From: Pelobium manganitolerans
GTDB lineage: Bacteria > Bacteroidota > Bacteroidia > Sphingobacteriales > Sphingobacteriaceae
Length of the DNA stretch: 64,000 nt
NCBI RefSeq assembly: GCF_003609575.1
Contig: NZ_MBTA01000023.1
Coordinates: 124,001 to 188,000 of the forward strand
Reading direction: 5' to 3'
The notes below the pieces were generated by a model, which saw nothing but the letters and a program-made list of their open reading frames with translations, was not told the DNA's origin and ran no database searches. Numbering within the stretch: position 1 is the stretch's first letter; each line of letters begins with the position of its first letter. Positions 26,571-36,175 of the stretch are shown piece after piece. A program made the translations under genes and the position numbers.

Positions 26571-27182
26571 ATGGTTGACAAGGTAATATTGGAAGAGGCG
26601 GAGAAGTTGTTTTTAAAGTTTGGGATGCGCAGCGTTACCATGGATGATATTGCAAAGCATTTGGGTATGAGCAAGAAAACCATATACGCGCATTATAAAG
26701 ACAAAAATCAGCTGGTGATGGAAATGATTAGCAATACCCTAAGTAAAGAAGAATGCAATATGGATTTGTGCCGGGTAAAAGCTAAAGATGCCATTGAGGA
26801 GATTTTTTTAACGATGGATTTTTTGAAAGAAATGATATCCAGTTTGAATCCGATTGTATTTTACGATTTAGAAAAATACCATAATGAGGCCTACAAATTA
26901 TTGATGAGCTTCCATGAAAACCGCATCTATAACTGTGTAAAAGCGTGCTTAGAGCGTGGCATAAACGAAAAGATTTTTAGGGCAGACATTAATCCGGATA
27001 TTTTAGCTACTGCGCGTACGGCACAAATCAACTGGGTTTTTCAGGCAGATTTGGTGCGCAGCGGCCGATATAGCATGTACAACGTAATTCATGAATTAAC
27101 CACGCATTTTCTGTTTGGCATTTGCACGCTAAGCGGACATGTATTAATTAACAATTATACCAATAGAAACAATCCGATATGA
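26571..27182 (+). CDS. TetR/AcrR-family transcriptional regulator of the efflux operon
   Basis: 203 aa. An N-terminal TetR helix-turn-helix (VTMDDIAKHLGMSKKTIYAHYKDK, residues ~22-45) is followed by an all-helical ligand-binding domain with several cysteines (CNMDLCRVKA; CVKACLERG). It is the first gene of a four-gene operon with TolC, an adaptor and an RND pump; its stop TGA overlaps the next start (ATGATGA). It probably represses the operon and is released by a pump substrate (family knowledge). The ligand is unknown. Confidence 0.9.
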   Translation: MVDKVILEEAEKLFLKFGMRSVTMDDIAKHLGMSKKTIYAHYKDKNQLVMEMISNTLSKEECNMDLCRVKAKDAIEEIFLTMDFLKEMISSLNPIVFYDLEKYHNEAYKLLMSFHENRIYNCVKACLERGINEKIFRADINPDILATARTAQINWVFQADLVRSGRYSMYNVIHELTTHFLFGICTLSGHVLINNYTNRNNPI

Positions 27183-28525
27183 TGAAAACAAAAAAACTGT
27201 TTGTTACGGCTGTTTTCAGTTTATTCAGCATTTTAGTGTGGGCACAAAACCCGCCCGAAAAGGTGCATGATTTTAACTTAGAGCAGTGCATAAATTATGC
27301 TTATGAGCATCAAACCAGTGTACTTAATGCGGCGATTGACCAAAAAATTGCGGATGCCAAGGTTAAAGAAACAATAGGCATCGGTTTACCGCAAATTTCT
27401 GCTTCGGCAGATTTGCAAGATTTCTTGAAACTACCTACTTCATTATTGCCAGGCGAATTTTTTAATCAGCCGGCGGGCACATTTATTCCAGTAAAATTTG
27501 GTGTTAAATACAGCTCTAGCCTAGGCGCGGCAGTAAACCAGTTGATTTTTGATGGAAGCTATTTGGTTGGCTTACAGGCATCCAAAACCTATAGAGAGCT
27601 GTCGGAAAAAACGTTTAATCGCACTAAAATTGAAACAAATGTTGCGGTAACTAAGGCATTTTACATGGTTTTGGTAAACAACAAACAGCTGGATTTGCTG
27701 AATGCCAACATCAGCCAGTTAAAAACCCAGCTAGACCAAACACAAGCTTTGTTTGACAATGGTTTTGCCGAAAAAATTGATGCGGATAGGCTGCGGGTGA
27801 TCTACAACAATTTGCTTACCGAAAAGCAAAATGTTGAGCGTTCTTTAGGCGTGGGCATTACCATGCTAAAATTTCAGATGGGCATGCCCGTTACCGACGT
27901 TTTAACACTTTCTGGGACTATCGAAGATGTGAAATTGGACAAAGGCGTTTTTATGAAAGACACTACCGCCTACCAAAACCGCATTGAATATTCTTTGGCG
28001 CAAACAGCTATTAAGTTGAACCAATTGGATTTAAAGCGCTACAAATCGGCTTATTTGCCAAATTTATCAGCTTTTGGCTCGGGTTCTTATCAATATCAAA
28101 ACAATAAGTTTAGCGATTTGTACGACGAAAGCTTTCCGACGATGGTAATTGGTCTAAAACTGAACGTGCCGATTTTTAGCGGCGGGCAAAGGTATCAAAA
28201 GGTTAAACAAGCAGAATTTGAGGTGTTAAAATCACAGAACGATTTGTTCCAGGCTAAAAACTCTATTAATCTGGATATCGAAAACAGCATTACCAAATAC
28301 ACCAACGCCATCAACTCGCTAGAAAGCCAGCAACGTAATTTGGATTTGGCCAATGAAGTACTGCGTGTGAGCAAAATTAAGTACGAGCAGGGTGTGGGCT
28401 CATCTTTGGAGGTTACCCAAGCGCAAACATCGCTCAAAGAAGCAGAAAACAATTATATCAATGCACTTTATGACGCTGTTGTAAGTAAGGTGGACACCGA
28501 GAAAGCAACTGGAGTTATCCAATAA
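27179..28525 (+). CDS. TolC-family outer-membrane efflux channel
   Basis: 448 aa with a signal peptide (ILVWAQ near residue 22). Two repeated OEP domains (about residues 30-225 and 245-445) form the trimeric outer-membrane barrel and periplasmic helices. The start may be ATG 27179 or the adjacent ATG 27182; both overlap the TetR stop. It gives the exit duct for the RND pump encoded two genes downstream. Confidence 0.9.
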   Translation: MMKTKKLFVTAVFSLFSILVWAQNPPEKVHDFNLEQCINYAYEHQTSVLNAAIDQKIADAKVKETIGIGLPQISASADLQDFLKLPTSLLPGEFFNQPAGTFIPVKFGVKYSSSLGAAVNQLIFDGSYLVGLQASKTYRELSEKTFNRTKIETNVAVTKAFYMVLVNNKQLDLLNANISQLKTQLDQTQALFDNGFAEKIDADRLRVIYNNLLTEKQNVERSLGVGITMLKFQMGMPVTDVLTLSGTIEDVKLDKGVFMKDTTAYQNRIEYSLAQTAIKLNQLDLKRYKSAYLPNLSAFGSGSYQYQNNKFSDLYDESFPTMVIGLKLNVPIFSGGQRYQKVKQAEFEVLKSQNDLFQAKNSINLDIENSITKYTNAINSLESQQRNLDLANEVLRVSKIKYEQGVGSSLEVTQAQTSLKEAENNYINALYDAVVSKVDTEKATGVIQ

Positions 28526-28568
28526 ATAAAGAATTGTCAACATGACTAAACAATCAACAAATAAACAG

Positions 28569-29657
28569 ATGAAGAATATATTAATACTGTCCCTTGTGCT
28601 GTTTTTAGCAGCCTGTGGTAGTGAGCCTAAAGACAAAAAAGCTCAGCTAGAGAAACTAAAGAAAGAGCAAGCCAAGATAAGCGAGCAAATTGCCGATTTG
28701 GAAGCTCAGATTGGCGATGATAAAGAAGATGTGGTAAAAGAGGTAACCGTATTTGACGTACAAAAGAGCACTTTTAAAAATTACATTGAAATACAAGGAA
28801 AGGTAGATGCTGAACAAAATGTGCAGGTAAACCCAGAAGCGCAAGGTGTAATCACCAAAATTTACGCAAGCATTGGTCAGCACGTATCAAAAGGGCAGGT
28901 GTTGGCGCAAATTGACGATGCAGTTTTAAGGCAAAATATCGCACAACTGCAAACCTCGCTTGACTTAGCTACCAATTTATACAACAGGCAAAAGAACCTT
29001 TGGGATCAAAAAATTGGTACGGAGGTGCAGTACCTGAATGCAAAATCGCAAAAAGAGGGCTTAGAGAAACAGATGGCGGTGCTAAAACAACAAGCAGCGA
29101 TGTACAAAATCAAGTCGCCAATTTCCGGCACTATAGACGAGATGGATTATAAAGTTGGGCAGGCTGTGCAACCAGGCGCGCCGGGCATTAGGGTGGTAAA
29201 TGCTAACGATTTAAAAGCAAAAGCGCAAGTTTCCGAAACCTATGCGGGGCGCATTAACCAAGGTGATGAGGTTTTGGTGATTTTGCCAGACGCTTCTGAT
29301 TCGGTAAAAACGCGCATCTCTTTCGCGTCGAAAACCATTGACCCTATGAGCCGGAGCTTTAACGTAGAGGTAAAACTGCCAAGTCGCAAAACTTTTCGGC
29401 CTAACATGATATCAGTACTTAAAATTGTGGATTACACCAATAAAGATGCGACCACTGTGCCTATAAAAGCCATCCAAAAATCGGAAAAAGGCGATTATTT
29501 GATGCTAGCGGTGAACGGGAAAGCCAAAAAAGTTGATGTAAAGGTCGGCAATGTGTACAACGGCATGGCCGAAATTTTAGAAGGCATTAGTGCCGGCGAT
29601 AAAGTGGTTGTTGCAGGCTTAAACGGACTGAGCGAAGGCGATACCGTAAGTTTTTAG
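28569..29657 (+). CDS. RND efflux periplasmic adaptor (lipoprotein)
   Basis: 362 aa from the ATG at 28569, which opens a lipoprotein signal (MKNILILSLVLFLAACGSE, lipobox LAAC); the earlier start at 28542 would bury it behind nine polar residues. A coiled-coil region follows immediately after the signal (about residues 24-55), then the biotinyl-lipoyl hairpin and beta-barrel domains of the HlyD/AcrA family (VNPEAQGVITKI; KSPISGTID). It links the inner-membrane pump to TolC. Confidence 0.9.
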   Translation: MKNILILSLVLFLAACGSEPKDKKAQLEKLKKEQAKISEQIADLEAQIGDDKEDVVKEVTVFDVQKSTFKNYIEIQGKVDAEQNVQVNPEAQGVITKIYASIGQHVSKGQVLAQIDDAVLRQNIAQLQTSLDLATNLYNRQKNLWDQKIGTEVQYLNAKSQKEGLEKQMAVLKQQAAMYKIKSPISGTIDEMDYKVGQAVQPGAPGIRVVNANDLKAKAQVSETYAGRINQGDEVLVILPDASDSVKTRISFASKTIDPMSRSFNVEVKLPSRKTFRPNMISVLKIVDYTNKDATTVPIKAIQKSEKGDYLMLAVNGKAKKVDVKVGNVYNGMAEILEGISAGDKVVVAGLNGLSEGDTVSF

Positions 29658-29689
29658 TTGAAAGATTTGAAAACATCAATCCAAACTAA

Positions 29690-32600
29690 ATGAAAGATTT
29701 AGAAAAAGAATTTAAGCCCTCAAGTTGGGCTATTGAGAATAAAACGGCAATTTACGTACTAACTTTTATGCTTTTAATAGCGGGTTACATTGCCTACGTA
29801 AACTTGCCTAAAGAGAATTTTCCGGAAATCTCTATCCCGAAAATATTTGTGCAAACGGTTTATCCGGGCACATCGCCAGAGAATATGGAGAATTTGGTAA
29901 CCAAGCAGATTGAGAAGCAAATTAGATCTACCCAAGGCTTAAAGAAAGTTACCTCCAACTCTTACCAGGATTTTTCCATCATTACAGCAGAGTTTAACTC
30001 TAACGTAGATATTGTGGTGGCAAAACAGCGTATCAAAGATGCTGTGGACAAATCAAAAACAGATTTACCTAGCGATTTGCCCGATGATCCGGTGGTGATG
30101 GATATCAACCTTTCGGATTTACCGATTATGTACCTGAACATGTCGGGAGATTTTGATTTAAAAACCTTAAAAGGTTATGCCGATGATTTGCAGGATAGGA
30201 TAGAGGCCTTGCCAGAAATTTCCGGGGTGGATATTGTTGGTGCGCTTGAACCAGAAATGCAGATTAATGTGGACATGAACAAGATGGCCGCAGCGAAAAT
30301 CTCGTTTATGGATATTCAAAATGCGGTAGGTTACGAGAACATCTCGGCGTCTGGCGGTACTGTGCCTATTGATGGCGTTCGCCGTACCTTAAATATTAAA
30401 AAGGAGTACAAATCTGCCGAGGAAATTGGCAACACCATTATTAAAACACCGACAGGTGGCTCGGTTTATTTGAGAGATATCGCCAACGTGGTGGACGGTT
30501 TTGAAGAACAAGAATCTTTTGCGCGACTGAACGGTAAAAACGTAATCACCTTAAACGTTAAAAAACGTTCGGGAGAAAACCTGATTGAGGCATCGGATAA
30601 AATCCGCGAGATTTTGGCGGAGATGCAGGAAAAGCAGTTTCCAAAAGGTTTGGAAATTGTGGCCACCGGCGACCAATCCGATCAAACCCGCGTTACCCTT
30701 CATGATTTGATCAACACCATTATCATCGGTTTTATTTTGGTAACGCTGATTTTGATGTTTTTCATGGGCATTACCAATGCCTTGTTTGTGGCGCTTTCGG
30801 TACCGCTTTCTATGTGTGTGGCTTTTTTGGTGATGCCGGCTTTAGGTTTCACCATGAATATGATTGTGCTGTTTTCTTTCTTGCTGGCTTTGGGTATTGT
30901 GGTGGATGATGCCATTGTGGTGATTGAAAATACCCACCGGATATTTGAGAACGGGAAAATAGAGATTAAAAAGGCTGCAAAAATGGCGGCAGGCGAAGTG
31001 TTTTTGCCTGTGTTTTCTGGCACTATGACGACTTTAGCGCCTTTTGTGCCACTCGCTTTTTGGCCCGGCGTTATTGGCGAGTTTATGTTCTTTTTGCCGA
31101 TAACCTTGATTATAACCTTGTTGGCATCTTTGGTGGTGGCTTATATCATCAATCCGGTTTTCGCGGTTGATTTTATGGAGTCGCATGATGGGCATGAGGC
31201 GCACCAACCTAAGTTTGACAGGCGCACCAAAAAGGTACTGCTTTACTTCTGCATAGCAGCTGTAATTGGCTACATCATCAACTTTGGTTTTGGAAACTTT
31301 ATTGTGGTAATAGCCTTGTTTTACCTGCTGCAGCATTTTGTATTAGAAAAAACCATCCGCAAGTTTCAAACCCATTTTTGGCCAAGAGTACAAGATCGCT
31401 ACGCCCGTTTTTTAGATTGGGCGCTGCACCGCCCTTACACCATCTTGGGCAGCACTTTCGCTTTGTTGGTGTTCTCCGTTATTTTAACAGGCATCATCCC
31501 GCCAAGGTTTGTGTTTTTCCCAACTGCCGATCCCAACTTTGTGTATGTGTACACCACCTTGCCGGTAGGTACGGACCAAGCTTACACCAACGAGGTCACC
31601 AAGAAAATAGAAAAACGCGTAACTGCCGTGGTAGACAGTTTGGGTGCGCAAAACGTATCGTCTATCATTTCTAACGTAACGGTGGGCGTTACAGATCCGC
31701 AAGATGAAGACCAAGGCAATTACCCTAACAGAAGCAAGGTTACGGTGGCTTTCAAAGAATTTGGCAAACGTACCGGAAGGCCTTCATCAGAATATCTTAC
31801 AGAGATTAGGAAAGCTATAAAAGGTATTCCGGGTGCCGAGATTTCTGTTGCACAAGAGCAAGGCGGCCCGCCAACGGCTAAACCCATCAGTATCGAAATT
31901 ACGGGCGACGATTTGGATAGCATTGTAAAAACATCTGAACGCCTAAAGAGCTATTTGGTAGCTAAAAACATTGGCGGTATTGAAGAGCTAAAATCGGATT
32001 TCCAAAACAATAAGCCAGAGGTGATTTTTGATATCGACCGTGAGCGGGCAAACCGCCAAGGGATATCTACACAAAACGTGGTTTACAATTTACGTACAGC
32101 CCTTTACGGGATGGAGGTTTCTAAGTTTAGAGATTTGGATGAAGATTATAAGATAAACGTGCGGGCGCGAGAGGAGCAACGGAATAGTCTGGAGGCTTTG
32201 CGCAATATCCAGATTACGTTTCGCGATATGGCGATGGGCGGCGCAATCCGTCAGGTGCCGATTTCTTCTTTTGCGACGATAGATTATGTGGACACTTACG
32301 GCGGTATCAAGCGGAAGCAAGGTAAACGCATTGTGATTTTATCATCTAACGTTTTGGCGGATTATAACCCGGGCGAAGTAAATAAAAACATCGAGAGTGC
32401 CATTAAAGATTTTAACGCGCCAGCCGGTGTGGTGATTAAAATGGGCGGTGCGCAAGAAGAACAGGCCGAAACCTCCGCTTTCTTGGGCTTAGCTTTGGGC
32501 GTTGCATTTTTCTTGATCCTCATTATTTTGGTGATCCAGTTTAACTCTATCGGTAAACCGATTATTATTTTGAGCGAGATTTTGTTCAGCATCATAGGTG

Positions 32601-33073
32601 TGTTGCTGGGCATCACTATCTTTCATATGGAAATGTCTATTGTAATGATGGGCGTGGGTATTGTTGCCCTTGCGGGGATTGTGGTGCGTAACGGAATATT
32701 GCTGGTGGAATTTGCAGATTTAATGATAGAACAAGGGATGCAACCTTACGAGGCCGTTTTAGAAGCCGGACGCACGCGGATGACGCCGGTTTTATTAACC
32801 GCTACGGCTACGATGCTGGGCTTAATTCCGCTTGCAGTAGGTTTAAACCTGGATTTTGCCACTTTATTAACTACCGGAAATCCCCATTTATATTTCGGCG
32901 GTGACAACGTTGCTTTCTGGGGCCCGCTTTCTTGGACGATGATATTCGGTTTAAGCTTTGCCACTTTCTTGACGTTAATTTTAGTGCCGTCTATGTACCT
33001 AATTAGGTGTAAAATGAAGGCACGAATTGCCAAATGGCGTAAGAAAGAGGAAGTGAAATTGTTAGAAGAATAA
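29690..33073 (+). CDS. RND-family multidrug/metabolite efflux permease
   Basis: 1127 aa, longer than the usual ~1040. It has the twelve RND helices, two large periplasmic loops, and the TM4 proton-relay motif GIVVDDAIVVIEN. The extra length lies between the two halves (about residues 495-590): a hydrophilic HDGHEAHQ linker followed by two additional hydrophobic segments. Proton-driven export from the periplasm or inner membrane through the adaptor and TolC. The substrate is unknown. It ends the operon, followed by an intrinsic terminator. Confidence 0.92.
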   Translation: MKDLEKEFKPSSWAIENKTAIYVLTFMLLIAGYIAYVNLPKENFPEISIPKIFVQTVYPGTSPENMENLVTKQIEKQIRSTQGLKKVTSNSYQDFSIITAEFNSNVDIVVAKQRIKDAVDKSKTDLPSDLPDDPVVMDINLSDLPIMYLNMSGDFDLKTLKGYADDLQDRIEALPEISGVDIVGALEPEMQINVDMNKMAAAKISFMDIQNAVGYENISASGGTVPIDGVRRTLNIKKEYKSAEEIGNTIIKTPTGGSVYLRDIANVVDGFEEQESFARLNGKNVITLNVKKRSGENLIEASDKIREILAEMQEKQFPKGLEIVATGDQSDQTRVTLHDLINTIIIGFILVTLILMFFMGITNALFVALSVPLSMCVAFLVMPALGFTMNMIVLFSFLLALGIVVDDAIVVIENTHRIFENGKIEIKKAAKMAAGEVFLPVFSGTMTTLAPFVPLAFWPGVIGEFMFFLPITLIITLLASLVVAYIINPVFAVDFMESHDGHEAHQPKFDRRTKKVLLYFCIAAVIGYIINFGFGNFIVVIALFYLLQHFVLEKTIRKFQTHFWPRVQDRYARFLDWALHRPYTILGSTFALLVFSVILTGIIPPRFVFFPTADPNFVYVYTTLPVGTDQAYTNEVTKKIEKRVTAVVDSLGAQNVSSIISNVTVGVTDPQDEDQGNYPNRSKVTVAFKEFGKRTGRPSSEYLTEIRKAIKGIPGAEISVAQEQGGPPTAKPISIEITGDDLDSIVKTSERLKSYLVAKNIGGIEELKSDFQNNKPEVIFDIDRERANRQGISTQNVVYNLRTALYGMEVSKFRDLDEDYKINVRAREEQRNSLEALRNIQITFRDMAMGGAIRQVPISSFATIDYVDTYGGIKRKQGKRIVILSSNVLADYNPGEVNKNIESAIKDFNAPAGVVIKMGGAQEEQAETSAFLGLALGVAFFLILIILVIQFNSIGKPIIILSEILFSIIGVLLGITIFHMEMSIVMMGVGIVALAGIVVRNGILLVEFADLMIEQGMQPYEAVLEAGRTRMTPVLLTATATMLGLIPLAVGLNLDFATLLTTGNPHLYFGGDNVAFWGPLSWTMIFGLSFATFLTLILVPSMYLIRCKMKARIAKWRKKEEVKLLEE

Positions 33074-33096
33074 GTTTAATTTATAAATGTGTGTTT

Positions 33097-33131
33097 AGCG
33101 TTCCGAAATTTCTTCGGAACGCTTTTTTTTG
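33097..33131 (+). terminator. Intrinsic terminator after the RND operon
   Basis: AGCGTTCCGAA pairs with TTCGGAACGCT around a short A/T loop and is followed by a run of eight Ts that runs to the stop of the convergent phosphatase gene. Confidence 0.85.
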
Positions 33132-33800
33132 TTAAAGCAAACATTCTTCTTTCTTCTCGGGCATATCTTCATTTGCGGTAGGCACGCTAATGATATCCGA
33201 GATGTTTCCGTTTTTATCCAAAAGCAAGGCTGTTAATTTATTGCATTTATAGGCACCGGTGTCGATATTAATGGCGTGCACATTGGCATCGTAAAGTGCA
33301 TCTTCTTTTGGTGTATGGCCAAAAACTTGCAGTTGCGGCAGTTTTTTGGTTTCGTTACGTTGCCAAACTACACCTTCTTTATTGTTAGGGTCAAAAGGGT
33401 TTTCCGAATCTGAAATGCCAGCGTGGGAAACGATAAAGTTGGGGTGCTCAAACACCAAAGGCAAATTTTTGAACCATTCCGCGTCCGGATCAATAGGTCT
33501 TCCTTCTACCAAATACTGGCTAAATGTACGTTCGCCAGATTTGCCATACCAATCTTCATCAAAGCTTTCTAAGCAATGTTGCATAAACTGTTGCTCGTGG
33601 TTTCCGCGGATAAGCACCGTATCCGGATGTTTTTTCTGTAGCTCTTGAACCAACTGCGCAACCTGCGGACTAAAATTCCCGTGATCTATAATATCGCCAA
33701 CAAAGATGAGCTGCTGCTGCTTGGGTTTCCATTGCAATAACAGTTTCTGAAGCGTATAAAAGCAGCCATGCACATCGCCCACAATAAAAAAGCTCTTCAT
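33132..33800 (-). CDS. Metallophosphoesterase, PrpA/ApaH-type protein phosphatase
   Basis: 222 aa. Motifs of the PPP/metallophosphatase superfamily are complete: VGDVHG (residues ~7-12), FVGDIIDHG (where PPPs have GDxVDRG), LIRGNHEQ, and the later VSHAGI and FGHT histidines. It removes phosphate from phosphoserine/threonine proteins, or hydrolyses Ap4A-like nucleotides. Overlaps nothing; separated by 29 bp from a glycosyltransferase on the same strand. Confidence 0.87.
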   Translation of the reverse strand: MKSFFIVGDVHGCFYTLQKLLLQWKPKQQQLIFVGDIIDHGNFSPQVAQLVQELQKKHPDTVLIRGNHEQQFMQHCLESFDEDWYGKSGERTFSQYLVEGRPIDPDAEWFKNLPLVFEHPNFIVSHAGISDSENPFDPNNKEGVVWQRNETKKLPQLQVFGHTPKEDALYDANVHAINIDTGAYKCNKLTALLLDKNGNISDIISVPTANEDMPEKKEECLL

Positions 33801-33829
33801 AAAGGGTTTTAATTGCGGTTAAACAATTA

Positions 33830-35083
33830 TTAGTCCAATCGTTGGGTTTTGTTTTTGGCCTCAATCCATTTTGAGAGGTACTTGGTGCTATTTAGCTGAT
33901 GGTGACGCAACATAGCGCCTAAAAAATTTTGTTGCCGATGTTGTTGCAACGTGCTTAAAAGCTTTCCAATGTTATTAAGTAACGCACGTTCGCCTGCTGT
34001 TTTACTGTAAATTTGGTTAATGATGGGATAAGCTAATGCTTGTTTTTGCATCCATAAATCTTTATTCTGGTAAAGCGCTACGGCTGCATCTGCAAACTTC
34101 TCAACGTCGTTTTCAATCCGTCCGGGCCAAGCCAAATTGCCGTGCATGGCCTCGGCGCCAATAGCAGTGGTTACGTTGGGCGTCCCGTTTTGCATGGCAT
34201 CAATCAATTTACCTTTTAGGCCCGCGCCAAAAAGTAGGGGCGCCAAACAAACCCGCGCGTTTTGCATAACAGCGTTTACATTTTCTGCACGGCCTTTAAT
34301 GATAAAACCTTCTTTGGGTTGCTGTAGTTGAAACACTTTTTCGGAAGGGTAAGCGCCATAAATATGGATTTCTGCCTGTGGCAAACGTTTGCGGATTAAA
34401 GGCCAGATTTTATTTTTTAAATGCAATACCGATTGCCAGTTGGGCTGGTGCAAAAAATTACCGATGCTGATGAAATGCTTTCTGTGCTCGAAAGATGGGA
34501 TTTTTTCTGCAAAATCGGCAGGCAATTGCTCCAGCATAAAAGGCAGATACAATAAAAGAGACGGTTCTATCTTAAACAAGTTCTGCAGTAGGTCGAGCTC
34601 AAAAGCCGAAATAACTAAGGATAAATCGCAACGTAAAATGCTGGCGATTTCCCGTTTTGCTACTTCTTCGGTTAATAAATCGCTAATTTGAAATGCTTTT
34701 CCTGCTTTCCAAGCGTTTTGGCGTGCGGCACGTAAACAATGTAAATCTTCGGTATCTAAAATCTGTAACGCTTCCGGACAGCTTTCGCGTAGACGCCAAC
34801 CGTATTGCTCCTCTGTCATGAAGCGATCAAATATTACCACTTGGGGATTTAGCTGTGCCACAAACGTATCAAAACTGGCACTGTTGAGCTGGATGTGGAC
34901 TTTGTTAACGCCAATTGAAGCCAAATCCACAGAAAATTCGCTATCCGCAGCAGCGGACGCAAATGTGATTTGATAATTTGCCTTATGGAAGGCCGCAATC
35001 AGTTGCATCATCCTGCTTCCGGCAGCAGAAGAATTAGGCTCGGGCCAAACCGAGCCAATAATAAGCAATTTAGGACTAAGCAT
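33830..35083 (-). CDS. GT4-like glycosyltransferase
   Basis: 417 aa. GT-B fold: the N-terminal half starts KLLIIGSVWPEPNSSAAGSRM (nucleotide-sugar transferase type), and the C-terminal half contains the donor-site region VCLAPLLFGAGLKGKLIDAM and an E-rich NGTPNVTT motif as in family GT4. The acceptor is unknown; probably an envelope or capsule polysaccharide. The start codon overlaps the end of ispE by 8 bp, so the two are coupled although functionally unrelated. Confidence 0.8.
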   Translation of the reverse strand: MLSPKLLIIGSVWPEPNSSAAGSRMMQLIAAFHKANYQITFASAAADSEFSVDLASIGVNKVHIQLNSASFDTFVAQLNPQVVIFDRFMTEEQYGWRLRESCPEALQILDTEDLHCLRAARQNAWKAGKAFQISDLLTEEVAKREIASILRCDLSLVISAFELDLLQNLFKIEPSLLLYLPFMLEQLPADFAEKIPSFEHRKHFISIGNFLHQPNWQSVLHLKNKIWPLIRKRLPQAEIHIYGAYPSEKVFQLQQPKEGFIIKGRAENVNAVMQNARVCLAPLLFGAGLKGKLIDAMQNGTPNVTTAIGAEAMHGNLAWPGRIENDVEKFADAAVALYQNKDLWMQKQALAYPIINQIYSKTAGERALLNNIGKLLSTLQQHRQQNFLGAMLRHHQLNSTKYLSKWIEAKNKTQRLD

Positions 35084-35885
35084 GTAAATCGTTAAAAACC
35101 AAAAACTCGTTCTCTAAACCGCTTAAGTCTGCTTTTTCATCAAAAATTCCATAAACAGAAGCGCCGCTTCCACTCATTAAACTAAACAGCGCACCCGCTT
35201 GGTATAAAGCTTTTTTCGCCTTCGCGATAATGGGGTGTGCTTTTAAAATATGTGGCTCAAAATCATTGTAAATGTGCTGTTGCCAATCAGACACCGGTAA
35301 TTTTATTAGCTCTTTAAGCGATTTGGAAGACGGTTTTGGATTTACTCCAGCGTAAGCTTCTGCGGTGGATACGTGAACATTTGGCATCAGCAGGGCAATA
35401 TGATAAGCACTTAAATCTATCTCGATATTCTCAAATTCATCGCCTTTGGCAAACGCGTAAACCGGCTTGTTTTCGATAAAAAAAGCACAATCTGCGCCCA
35501 GCTTTCGGCAATAGACTTGCATTTGTTCAACATTTAAATTCAGCTTAAAATATTGATTAACCAGCTTTATAAAAAAAGCGGCATCGGCCGAGCCTCCGCC
35601 CAAGCCTGCCCCAACGGGGATTTTTTTAAGTAGATGGATGTGGATATTTGGCAAATCGAAATCGTTGCGCAAAAGTTGGTAGGCCTTTAAGCAAAGGTTT
35701 TGATCTGTATTACCCGGAATGGGAATGCCCGAACTTTCAAATTTCATTTTGCTGCTTTCAACCAGTTCTAAAGCATCACATAGTTGGATGGGGTAAAAAA
35801 TCGTTTCTAAATCATGATAGCCATCTGCCCGGCGCTTTACCACATTTAAGCCGATATTGATTTTTGCAGAAGGGAAGATGAGCAT
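35076..35885 (-). CDS. ispE: 4-diphosphocytidyl-2-C-methyl-D-erythritol kinase
   Basis: 269 aa. GHMP kinase with the glycine-rich loop KIPVGAGLGGGSADAAFF (about residues 86-103) and the N-terminal SAKINIGLNVVKRRADGYHD. It phosphorylates CDP-ME in the non-mevalonate isoprenoid pathway. The C-terminal MSGSGASVYGIF motif is intact. First gene of a three-gene minus-strand run (ispE, glycosyltransferase, phosphatase). Confidence 0.96.
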   Translation of the reverse strand: MLIFPSAKINIGLNVVKRRADGYHDLETIFYPIQLCDALELVESSKMKFESSGIPIPGNTDQNLCLKAYQLLRNDFDLPNIHIHLLKKIPVGAGLGGGSADAAFFIKLVNQYFKLNLNVEQMQVYCRKLGADCAFFIENKPVYAFAKGDEFENIEIDLSAYHIALLMPNVHVSTAEAYAGVNPKPSSKSLKELIKLPVSDWQQHIYNDFEPHILKAHPIIAKAKKALYQAGALFSLMSGSGASVYGIFDEKADLSGLENEFLVFNDLHA

Positions 35886-36120
35886 GGGGGTTTAATTTTG
35901 AATTTTGAAGGAGTGAATGATTGAATAGTTTTATTGTCCATAGTCGATAGTCCATGGTTTTATAGTCCGCAGTCCATGGTTTGCAGTTCATGGTTGGGGG
36001 TTTATAGTCGATAGTCCATAGTCCGTAGTCTATAAGTTTATGGTCGATAGCTTATATCTCTAATCTCATATCTAACGTCTCACATCTCATATCTAACATC
36101 TTCACACATATCTTTTAAAC
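35886..36120. repeat. Word-repeat spacer upstream of ispE/thyA (TAGTCCATGGTT, GTCGATAG, ATATCTAA)
   Basis: Of the 290 bp between the divergent ispE and thyA genes, about 235 are low-complexity. Recurrent words: CATAGTCGATAGTCCATGG, ATAGTCCGCAGTCCATGG, TATAGTCGATAGTCCATAGTCCGTAG, then CATATCTAACGTCTCACATCTCATATCTAACATC. No open frame. The remaining ~55 bp before thyA are A/T rich and presumably hold its promoter. Confidence 0.6.
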
Positions 36121-36175
36121 ATTAATAGGATAACAAATATAGATTAATTTAATTTGTAGGTTAAAGCGATATTTA

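Noticed and set aside
31378-31674. 98-aa open frame on + inside the RND pump gene
   Set aside because: It is out of frame with the pump, has no recognisable motif, and the pump frame is continuous.
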